The notes below the pieces were generated by a model. That model saw only the letters and a program-made list of their open reading frames with translations, was not told the DNA's origin and searched no databases. The position numbers and the translations under genes were made by a program. Positions 55,752 through 64,000 of a stretch of DNA of 64,000 nucleotides are shown one piece after another; positions within the stretch are counted from its first letter, which is position 1; each line of letters begins with the position of its first letter. The DNA is taken from NCBI RefSeq assembly GCF_002088275.1, contig NZ_AQQS01000022.1, positions 1 through 64,000 on the forward strand. Reading direction: 5' to 3'. Source of the stretch: Aurantimonas sp. 22II-16-19i. Lineage in GTDB: Bacteria > Pseudomonadota > Alphaproteobacteria > Rhizobiales > Rhizobiaceae.

Positions 55752-56966
55752 TCAGGGCGAGACCAGCCGGAACAGATGGGCGAGATCCTTGAAGAAGATC
55801 CGCATGTGCGCTGCCGGATCGCGGCGGCTCAGCTTCTTGTTCATGTAGGATTCCCAGGTCAGGCGCTGCACGTCCTTGTCGCGGCAGATCGAGACGAAGC
55901 GCTCCCGCTGCTTGTCGGAGCGGTACCAGAAGGTCTGCATGATCCCGAGGATCCAGAACACCCGGCCATGCTCGCGCATGAAGGCTTTTCGCGCCGTCGC
56001 GAGGGCCTTGACGTTGCCGGTGGCGAGGAATGCCGTCGCGGCTTCGGCGACCATCACGGCGCTGACCATGGCATAATAGATGCCCTCGCCGGAGGCCGGG
56101 GCAACGACGCCCGCGGCATCGCCGGCGAGGATCACGTCGCGGCGGTTGTCCCAGCGCTTCAGCGGCTTCATCGGGATCGGCGCGCCCTCCCGGCGCAGCG
56201 TCTCGGCGCCGGCGAGCCCCGCCGCGGCCCGCAGCCGCTCCACCGCCGGGCGCAGGCCGTAGCCCTTGATCGCGCTGCCGGTTCCGATCGAGGCGGTCTC
56301 GCCATGGGGGAACACCCAGCCGTAGAAGTCCGGCGAGATGCGGCCCTGATAGTAGACGTCGCAGCGCACCGGGTCGTAGTCGGCGCCCTCTGCGGCGGGC
56401 TTCGCCCGGACGATCTCGTGATAGGCGAAGACGCAGGGCACCTTGTCGGCGCCCTTGATCGCCTGGCGGCCGACGGCCGAGCGCGCGCCGTCGGCGCCGA
56501 CGACGAGGCGGGTCGCGATCAGCCTCTCTCCGCCGCCCGTTTCATCCGCGCCGCAAGGCTGGTAGCGAACCATGGTCCGCCCGCCGTCGCGCTCGATCGC
56601 GGTGAAGCGGCCGGTCAGGCGCGTCGCCCCGGCCGCCGCCGCCCGCTCGCGCAGCCATTCGTCGAAATGCTCCCGGTCGACCATGCCGACATAGCCGTTG
56701 TCGATGGGCATCGGCACGCGCTTTTGCGACGGCGCGACCATCTGGGCGCTGGCGATGCGGGCGACGAGGAGGTCCGGTGCGATGGCAAAGTCCCGCACCA
56801 GGCGCGGCGGGATCGCCCCGCCGCAGGGCTTGATGCGGCCCGCCCGGTCGATGAGCGCCACCGTGTGGCCGGCCCTCGCCAGATGTTCGGCGGCCGTCGC
56901 GCCGGCAGGGCCGCCGCCGACCACGACCACGTCGAAGAAGGCCATGTCGCGTCTTGCATCCGTCAT
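55752..56966 (-). CDS. bchP: Geranylgeranyl (bacteriochlorophyllide esterified chain) reductase
   Basis: A 404-residue FAD enzyme that reduces the geranylgeranyl tail of bacteriochlorophyll to phytyl. The dinucleotide fold is VVVVGGGPAGATAAEHLARAGH, followed by KPCGGAIPPRLV, VVGADGARSAVGRQAI and VILAGDAAGVVAPASGEGIYYAM. ATG 56966 overlaps the end of the PucC-family gene by four bases, so bchG, the PucC-family gene and bchP form one operon ending here. Confidence 0.95.
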   Translation of the reverse strand: MTDARRDMAFFDVVVVGGGPAGATAAEHLARAGHTVALIDRAGRIKPCGGAIPPRLVRDFAIAPDLLVARIASAQMVAPSQKRVPMPIDNGYVGMVDREHFDEWLRERAAAAGATRLTGRFTAIERDGGRTMVRYQPCGADETGGGERLIATRLVVGADGARSAVGRQAIKGADKVPCVFAYHEIVRAKPAAEGADYDPVRCDVYYQGRISPDFYGWVFPHGETASIGTGSAIKGYGLRPAVERLRAAAGLAGAETLRREGAPIPMKPLKRWDNRRDVILAGDAAGVVAPASGEGIYYAMVSAVMVAEAATAFLATGNVKALATARKAFMREHGRVFWILGIMQTFWYRSDKQRERFVSICRDKDVQRLTWESYMNKKLSRRDPAAHMRIFFKDLAHLFRLVSP

Positions 56967-58486
56967 GCCGGCACCACGTCGCTGGAGGAGGGCCCCGGCT
57001 CTCGCCGCGAGGATGCGGGCGGCGCCGAAGGCCGGGTCACGGCACGCAGGGCGAGCCGCGCCGAGAGGATGAAGAGCAGCGCCTCGGCGCCGAAGACGAA
57101 GGCGTAGGCGCTGCCGCCCCCGCCGAGGTTCTGGCCGAGGATCTGGCCGGTGAGATCGACCGCCACCGTGCCGAGAAAGCCGCCGAGGCCGAAGGCGATC
57201 GCCTGCGAGGCGCCCCAGACGCCCATCCGCACGCCCTCGCGTCCCTTGGCGCCCTCGCGGGCAAGGCCCATCATCCGGGCGATGGCGGCGACGGCGAAGA
57301 CCCCGTTGCAAAGGCCGAGGGCAAAGACCAGCGGCGTCAGGGCGACGAGTCCCGGCAGGAAGCCCGAGGTCGCAAGGAGGCCCAGCGCCAGGGCCGAGCC
57401 GAGACAGCCGGCGACGCAGAGCCCCGTCAGGATGCCGGGGAGGCGGCGGGCGAGGAGCGGCGCCGCGAGTGCGACCAGCACCATGCCGAGCACCGTGCCG
57501 CCATGCTGGGCGCTGGAGAGGGCGGTGGTCTCGCCGGGCGTCATGGCGAAGACCAGGCCGGCGAAGGGCTCCAGCACCAGGTCCTGGGCGCTGTAGGCCA
57601 GCATCGACACGAAAATCAAGATGGTGAAGCGCCGCGTCTCGGCCTCGGCCCAGATTTCCGCGAGCGCCACCCGGAAGGCCGGCTTCGCCGCCGCCTCGGG
57701 CGTCTTCGCCGTGCCGCCCGAGCCCGAGGTCTCGACGCCGGCGACGGCGAGGAGGCTGACGAGGAAGGCGATGGCGCAGACGGTGGCGGTCACCGCCACC
57801 AGCCGGGCGGGCGAATAGGGATCGAGGAACTGCCCGGCGAGACCGGTCGTCACGGCGAAGCCCGCGATCATCATGATCCAGATCAGCGTCGCCGCCGGGC
57901 CGCGGCGATGCGGGGCGACTTGGGTGGCGACGAGGGTGAGGAGATTGGTTCCGGCCGCCCCGACCCCCGCCCCGATGAGGACGAAGGCGAGCATTGCGGC
58001 CAGGATGCCCGCGGTCGGCGACGTCGACATCAGCGCCGTCGCCGCCGCGGCCCCGACCGCGCCGAGGCCGAGCACGGCCATGCCGCCGACGATGAAGGGC
58101 GTGCGCCGCCTGCCGCCGTCCGATCCGTGCCCGAAGGCCGGGCGCAGCATCTGCAGGGCGTAGTGGATGGCGACGAGGGCGCCGGGCACGATGGCGGGGA
58201 GGGCGAGTTCGACCACCATCACCCGGTTCATCGTCGAGGTGGTGAGGACGACCATGGCACCGAGGGCGGTCTGGACGAGGGCGAGCCGGACGATCTGCAG
58301 CCAGGTCAGGCCGCCGCCACTTGCCGGCACCGCCGGCCGGTCGGAGGTCACCGGCACCGCCGGCCGCTTCGAGGCCTTCAGGAAGACCGGCCCGTCCGGC
58401 GCCGCCTGCACCCGCGGGGCCGAGGTCTCGCGGACGCTCCCGGAGGCGATCCCCGGCGACATCCGGCTGCGGGCGTGCCTGATCAT
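56963..58486 (-). CDS. PucC/LhaA-family (BCD) membrane protein of the bchG-bchP operon
   Basis: A 507-residue polytopic membrane protein of the PucC/LhaA (BCD) branch of the MFS superfamily. After a hydrophilic N-terminal 60 residues, about 12 helices follow; typical blocks are MNRVMVVELALPAIVPGALVAIHYALQMLRPAFGHGSD and YSAQDLVLEPFAGLVFAMTPGETTALSSAQHGGTV. In Rhodobacter the gene at the same place between bchG and bchP is ORF428/bch2. It is thought to help bacteriochlorophyll delivery or antenna assembly. It starts four bases after the bchG stop. Confidence 0.93.
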   Translation of the reverse strand: MIRHARSRMSPGIASGSVRETSAPRVQAAPDGPVFLKASKRPAVPVTSDRPAVPASGGGLTWLQIVRLALVQTALGAMVVLTTSTMNRVMVVELALPAIVPGALVAIHYALQMLRPAFGHGSDGGRRRTPFIVGGMAVLGLGAVGAAAATALMSTSPTAGILAAMLAFVLIGAGVGAAGTNLLTLVATQVAPHRRGPAATLIWIMMIAGFAVTTGLAGQFLDPYSPARLVAVTATVCAIAFLVSLLAVAGVETSGSGGTAKTPEAAAKPAFRVALAEIWAEAETRRFTILIFVSMLAYSAQDLVLEPFAGLVFAMTPGETTALSSAQHGGTVLGMVLVALAAPLLARRLPGILTGLCVAGCLGSALALGLLATSGFLPGLVALTPLVFALGLCNGVFAVAAIARMMGLAREGAKGREGVRMGVWGASQAIAFGLGGFLGTVAVDLTGQILGQNLGGGGSAYAFVFGAEALLFILSARLALRAVTRPSAPPASSRREPGPSSSDVVPA

Positions 58487-58489
58487 GCC

Positions 58490-59407
58490 TCAGCCTCCAT
58501 TGATGCCGGCGAGCGCGAAGGCGGCGATCATCATGCCGAGGACATAGAGGCTGGTTCCGGTGGCGTTGTACCACGGCGCCTTGCCGCGCGGATCGGCCAT
58601 GAACCGGCGCATCAGGACGATCTGGAAGCCGATCAGGCCTGCCACCGCGAGCCCGTGCCACGGCGCGCCCCAGGCCGGCAGCAGCAACGCCACCACCGCC
58701 TGCGGCATCACCATGACGGCGCAGGCGATCAGCGCGGCGGGCCGGATCCCGTACTGGACCGGCAGGCTGCGCACGCCGAGGGCGCGGTCGCCCTCGATCG
58801 CCTTGAAGTCGTTCAGCGTCATGATGCCGTGGGCGCCGATGCTGTAGAGATAGGCGACGAAGATGATCCGCGCGTCGGGCAGGCCGCCGGCGACGACCGC
58901 CGCCCCGGTGAACCAGGCCAGCCCCTCATAGGAAAAGGCGACGGCGGCGTTGCCCCACCAGCCGTTGCGCTTGAGGCGCAGCGGCGGCGCGCTGTAGGCC
59001 CAGGACAGGACGCAGCCGAGGGCGGCGGCGATGCCGACCCAGGGCCCGAGGGCGAAGCCGACGGCCAGCGACAGCGCAGTCCAGACGATGGCGAGATAGA
59101 GCGCCGAACGGCCCGGCATGCGGCCGGACGGGATCGGCCGCTGCGGCTCGTTGATCGCGTCGACATGGCGGTCGCACCAGTCGTTGACCACCTGGCTGGC
59201 GCCGCAGAGCAGCGGTCCGGCCAGGATCACCCCGGCAAGGACGAGCCAGAAGCCGGCCTGGTCGGCCGAACCCGCGGAGCGCGCCGAGATCGCGCCGCAG
59301 CCGAAGGCCCACATCGGCGCAAACCAGGTGATCGGCTTCAGGAGTTCGATCCCGGCCGAAACGCTCGGACGCGCCAGTGACGCGGAATCTGCAATCAATC
59401 GGCTCAT
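58490..59407 (-). CDS. bchG: Bacteriochlorophyll synthase
   Basis: A 305-residue UbiA-family prenyltransferase that attaches geranylgeranyl diphosphate to bacteriochlorophyllide a. The prenyl-diphosphate motif is VVNDWCDRHVDAINEPQRPIPSG and the second is LNDFKAIEGDRALGVRSLPV. About eight transmembrane helices are present. ATG 59407 gives MSRLIADSASLARPSVSAG; a longer frame upstream would run through the PpsR-type site and is not used. It is the first gene of the operon. Confidence 0.95.
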   Translation of the reverse strand: MSRLIADSASLARPSVSAGIELLKPITWFAPMWAFGCGAISARSAGSADQAGFWLVLAGVILAGPLLCGASQVVNDWCDRHVDAINEPQRPIPSGRMPGRSALYLAIVWTALSLAVGFALGPWVGIAAALGCVLSWAYSAPPLRLKRNGWWGNAAVAFSYEGLAWFTGAAVVAGGLPDARIIFVAYLYSIGAHGIMTLNDFKAIEGDRALGVRSLPVQYGIRPAALIACAVMVMPQAVVALLLPAWGAPWHGLAVAGLIGFQIVLMRRFMADPRGKAPWYNATGTSLYVLGMMIAAFALAGINGG

Positions 59408-59437
59408 GCCCGGAAGGCTATGCGGCAGGCCGGAAAG

Positions 59438-59455
59438 TGTCAATCGGAATTGACA
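59438..59455. promoter_or_regulatory. PpsR/CrtJ operator upstream of bchG
   Basis: TGTCAATCGGAATTGACA fits the known TGT-N12-ACA consensus exactly. It lies 31 bases before the bchG start codon, in the region where the bchG promoter must be, so PpsR would repress bchG in the presence of oxygen. Confidence 0.85.
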
Positions 59456-59561
59456 CTCCCGCGTCAATCAATCTTGATCAACATCCCGATGCCAACCGGC
59501 GGATCGCCCGCGCCTTCAAGGCGAGCCGCTCGGTCTCATTGGAGACAGCCGACGCGAGGCG

Positions 59562-60989
59562 TCAGTGCGTCTCGTCGCTTTCCGAGAAATTGCCTGAAAT
59601 GCCGTGCCGGCGGAGCTTCGAATAGAGGCTCTGGCGGCTGAGCCCGAGCATCTCGGCGGCCGAGGCCCGGTTGTTGCGGGTCAGGTCGAGGGCCGCCTCG
59701 ATGCAGAGCTGCTCGATGATGTCGGCGGTTTCCCGGACGATCTCGCGCAAGGGGACGCGGCCGACGAGGCCGGTCATGTCGTGGGCGGAGCGGAACGGCT
59801 CGGAGGGTGCCGGGCGGGGCGGGGTGCGCGTCGCCTCGCGGATGGAGAAGCCGTAGAAGCGCTGGTCGTTCTTGGTGATCGCCGAGCCGCTGACCTCCAC
59901 CTCGACGACGCCGCCATAGCGGCTGTTGAGGTGGGTCGAGAAATTGCGCACGAACCCTTCGGCATCGATCGCCTTCATCAGGATGGCGAGTTCCACCCCG
60001 CGGCGGCCGAGGAAGTCGCCCAGCGGCCGACCGACCACCTGGTTGCGGCTGGCGAGTTCGGTGACGTCGAGAAAGCTCTCGTTGACGTCCTGGACGAGGC
60101 CGTCGGGACCGACGACGGCGATGCCGTCGGGCAGGCTGTGGCTCAGCTGGGCGACGAGGTCGCGCTCGATCCCGTCCCGGTCGACGAGGCTTCCCGCCGA
60201 AAACCGCAGGATGATCCGGCTGCTGCCGTGCTGGCGATAGAAGCGGGCCGCGACGGGCACGGCCTTGTCCTCGCTTGGCAACGTGACGCTGGCCGTCTCC
60301 GACTCACCCGAATTGCGAGCCGCGGCGATGAGTGCGTCCACGGCGCCCTGGTTCGCCGGCCCGAACAGCGCCGCGAGACCGGCACCGGCGATCCGCTTGC
60401 CGTCGGTCTCGAAGCGCTGGCGCGCGGCGAGGTTCGCGTCGATGATCCGGCCGGTGCCGGCATCCACGAGAATGATCGGCTCGAGCGCCGTGTCGAACAG
60501 CACCCGGTACTGGGTCTCGGTGCTGCGCAGCCGCGCATAGTCGGTCTCCAGCGCCAGCTGGGTCTCGATGAGGTTCTGCTGCAGCGATGCCATGGTCCGC
60601 AGATCGCGGCCGAGCGCCAGCCGCATGCCGTGCTTGGTCAGCGGCATCAACGAATAGCCGATCGGCAGGTCCGCACCATGCGGCATCGGATGGTTGATCT
60701 CGCGCCGCGCAGGAGAATCCCGGTCGGGCTGCTCGGAGAGCATCCGCTCGACCTTCTGCCGGCTTTCGCTGCTCACCACGTCGACGAACTTCTTGCCGAT
60801 CCAGCCCTTCTCGATGTCGCCGAAGAGGTCCGGCTCGCGAATCGCGATGTCGGCGATCGTACCCGAATCGTCCAGGAGCAAGGCGACGTCCGTCGCGGCC
60901 GTGACCATGGTCGCGACCATCGCAGCTTCGAGATTTGCGAAGGAACGGCTCGGATCGGAGAATTGCCGGCCAGTGCTCGGATGTTCCAT
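59562..60989 (-). CDS. ppsR: Photosynthesis gene repressor PpsR/CrtJ
   Basis: A 475-residue repressor of bacteriochlorophyll, carotenoid and antenna genes under oxygen or light. Three PAS regions are discernible: the N-terminal one (about 15-115, including ALLLDDSGTIADIAIREPDLFG), one at about 155-275 (YRVLFDTALEPIILVDAGTGRIIDAN) and one at about 285-395 (LPDGIAVVGPDGLVQDVNESFLDVTELA). The Fis-type helix-turn-helix is at the C-terminus (ASAAEMLGLSRQSLYSKLRRHGI). Only one Cys occurs (Cys429, just before the HTH); the second redox Cys known in Rhodobacter PpsR is missing. It is preceded by aerR/ppaA on the same strand. Confidence 0.94.
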   Translation of the reverse strand: MEHPSTGRQFSDPSRSFANLEAAMVATMVTAATDVALLLDDSGTIADIAIREPDLFGDIEKGWIGKKFVDVVSSESRQKVERMLSEQPDRDSPARREINHPMPHGADLPIGYSLMPLTKHGMRLALGRDLRTMASLQQNLIETQLALETDYARLRSTETQYRVLFDTALEPIILVDAGTGRIIDANLAARQRFETDGKRIAGAGLAALFGPANQGAVDALIAAARNSGESETASVTLPSEDKAVPVAARFYRQHGSSRIILRFSAGSLVDRDGIERDLVAQLSHSLPDGIAVVGPDGLVQDVNESFLDVTELASRNQVVGRPLGDFLGRRGVELAILMKAIDAEGFVRNFSTHLNSRYGGVVEVEVSGSAITKNDQRFYGFSIREATRTPPRPAPSEPFRSAHDMTGLVGRVPLREIVRETADIIEQLCIEAALDLTRNNRASAAEMLGLSRQSLYSKLRRHGISGNFSESDETH

Positions 60990-61053
60990 CCTCGGTGCGC
61001 CTATCTCTTGCCGCCCCCCCGGGGTTGAAATCGAACCTGCCGGTCGTGGTCGT

Positions 61054-61917
61054 CTAACGCTCGATCAGCAGGGTCTCTGCTGTTTCGACGGCGCTGCGCC
61101 CATCTATCGCGATCAGGTCGGCTCCATAGTCCTCTAGCGTTTGTCCGCCACCGGTGAAAGCCCACCCGCCGAGAAAGATTTGGCTGTTGTGCACCCGCGA
61201 GGCCTGCCGGAGCGCCGCCACCTGCTCGCCGACGGGCGCCAGGAAGCGCTCGCTGCCGACGCTGAGGCCGATGAGGTCGAAGGGTCGCTGGTCGACCAGG
61301 CTGCAGAGCGAGTCCAGCGACGCATTGGCCTCCAGGGCGACGCTCCAGCCGGCGGCGAGAAACAGTTCGGCCAGGATGAACAGGCCGAAGGTGTGCTGCT
61401 CGCCGGGAACCGTCGCCAGGAGGACGCTCGCGCGGCCATCCTGCAGCACGAAGGAGTCCGAGCGGCCGAGCGACCGGATCATGTGCTGCAGGCGCGCCGA
61501 TTTCGTCGAGACCTCGATGAAGCTCATCCGGTCGTTCAGCCACATCTCGCCGAGTTCTCGGACGGTCGGCGCCATGATCTCCAGCAGCAGCGTTTCCAGC
61601 TCCATCCCCGCCGCGCGGAGCCCCAGAAGATGCTGCCACTGGGCCTGCGGCGCGTCCGACAGAACCAGTCCGAGGAAGCGCTCGGCCTCCACGTGGCGCC
61701 ACCGATCGACGCCGCCCCGGCTGTTCTGGTTGCCGGCGGTCTCGTCGCGGTGGGCCGCATAGAGCGAGGGGATCACCCTCGACATGATCGTTTCCGAAAG
61801 ACGCTTCTTCCACTCGCGTTCGTCGCAAGCGTCAACTCTTCTTGACAGCTCAGGGCCGTCCGGCGGCTCCGAGAATGAGCGGCTGTACAACTCAGCAACG
61901 TGGGGGATGCTTGGCAT
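61054..61917 (-). CDS. Cobalamin-binding PpsR antirepressor AerR/PpaA
   Basis: A 287-residue protein with an N-terminal helical region and a B12-binding domain (about 150-285): ASVLLATVPGEQHTFGLFILAELFLAAGW contains the His-x-x-Gly cobalamin signature (HTFG), followed by FDLIGLSVGSERFL and IFLGGWAFTGGG. AerR/PpaA binds B12 in a light-dependent way and antagonises or assists PpsR/CrtJ. Start 61917 was chosen because GGGAGGGG lies eight bases before the ATG; the open frame upstream has no ribosome site. A shorter start at about 61786 (MSRVIPSLYAAHRD) is possible; long and short AerR forms are known in Rhodobacter. It is divergent from bchF. Confidence 0.88.
   Translation of the reverse strand: MPSIPHVAELYSRSFSEPPDGPELSRRVDACDEREWKKRLSETIMSRVIPSLYAAHRDETAGNQNSRGGVDRWRHVEAERFLGLVLSDAPQAQWQHLLGLRAAGMELETLLLEIMAPTVRELGEMWLNDRMSFIEVSTKSARLQHMIRSLGRSDSFVLQDGRASVLLATVPGEQHTFGLFILAELFLAAGWSVALEANASLDSLCSLVDQRPFDLIGLSVGSERFLAPVGEQVAALRQASRVHNSQIFLGGWAFTGGGQTLEDYGADLIAIDGRSAVETAETLLIER
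61830..61847. promoter_or_regulatory. PpsR/CrtJ-type site in the 5' part of aerR/ppaA
   Basis: CGTCAACTCTTCTTGACA has the TGT-N12-ACA layout with one mismatch (CGT). It shares GTCAA and TTGACA with the other two sites. Its location inside the predicted aerR coding region suggests either that the true start lies downstream of it or that it is a repressor site within the gene. Confidence 0.55.
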
Positions 61918-62077
61918 GTAGAGCCCCTCCCGAAGGTCCGCCACGACTTGCTGCAGCCCCAAACCCCCGGGAATACGGCAGTCGCCCATATCTGGCGATT
62001 GTTGTTCATTAAGCTTCCTCCAAACTGCGCGAGAATGCAATCCGACTGCCGGGGATGGAACTGTAAAAAATCGAAGA

Positions 62078-62095
62078 CGTCAATTTCACTTGACA
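62078..62095. promoter_or_regulatory. PpsR/CrtJ-type operator upstream of bchF
   Basis: CGTCAATTTCACTTGACA has the TGT-N12-ACA layout with one mismatch. It ends 31 bases before the bchF start codon, the same distance as the exact site before bchG, in the divergent aerR-bchF region. Confidence 0.75.
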
Positions 62096-62126
62096 CATTG
62101 GGACAGCCGGCTTCACACTTCGTCCC

Positions 62127-63967
<1,841 letters not shown>

Positions 63968-63979
63968 GGGGAGGCGGCC

Positions 63980-64000
63980 ATGCAACTCACCGTCTGGACC
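63980..64000 (+). CDS. bchB: Light-independent protochlorophyllide reductase subunit B, first codons (3' end outside window)
   Basis: Only seven codons are in the window, encoding MQLTVWT, the typical BchB start. The ATG at 63980 follows GGGGGAGGCGGCC and comes right after bchN, as in other bchFNB operons. It runs off the right edge. Confidence 0.85.

Overview
The window is GC-rich alphaproteobacterial DNA, most likely from a phototrophic and methylotrophic member of the Hyphomicrobiales (Rhizobiales); the genus cannot be set from sequence alone. Three things point there. One end carries bacteriochlorophyll genes with their regulators (bchP, a PucC-family gene, bchG, ppsR, aerR/ppaA, bchF, bchN, start of bchB). 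The other end carries genes typical of tetrahydromethanopterin/methylofuran-dependent C1 metabolism. Rhizobial-style features also occur: a trpE(G) fusion with a trpL attenuator, a Leu-rich leader before leuA, and RIME-like intergenic palindromes.

Layout. 1-7.3 kb: 3' end of tuf, a PQQ-dehydrogenase-associated binding protein, then an operon for C1-carrier cofactor genes (DUF3280/DUF2380-type protein, MfnB-FolB fusion, amino-acid-kinase-family protein, DHPS-like protein, DUF447). 7.3-15.4 kb: accessory block with a FitAB/VapBC-type toxin-antitoxin pair, a three-subunit molybdenum hydroxylase, two Hint-domain proteins and a decayed third Hint copy. 15.4-17.5 kb: two more C1-cofactor genes, divergent, so the C1 set looks split by the accessory block. 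17.6-19.5 kb: tRNA-Thr, a small membrane protein, a 66-residue protein, msrA.

19.7-31 kb is the most unusual part: a four-gene operon encoding 1957-, 456-, 463- and 821-residue proteins without signal peptides. The first and last share an N-terminal domain with a MACPF-like GTH motif. The first three share a Gly-Trp-Asp start motif and a C-terminal motif that resemble the TULIP-fold P47/OrfX proteins of clostridial toxin clusters. The 1957-residue protein also has a long helical region with a hydrophobic hairpin. Facing it, and overlapping its 3' end, is a ketosynthase / acyl carrier protein / type I polyketide synthase set (31-38 kb).

38-46 kb: a GntR-regulated sugar-acid unit (TRAP transporter, a 53-residue membrane protein, IlvD/Edd dehydratase, ketoglutarate-semialdehyde-type dehydrogenase, RraA-like protein). 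46-55.7 kb: trpL-trpE(G), a cation diffusion facilitator, a Tat-exported tyrosinase, leuA with leader, an alpha/beta hydrolase and an uncharacterised tail-anchored protein. 55.7-64 kb: photosynthesis genes with three PpsR/CrtJ-type sites (TGT-N12-ACA or one mismatch) at bchG, bchF and within the 5' part of aerR.
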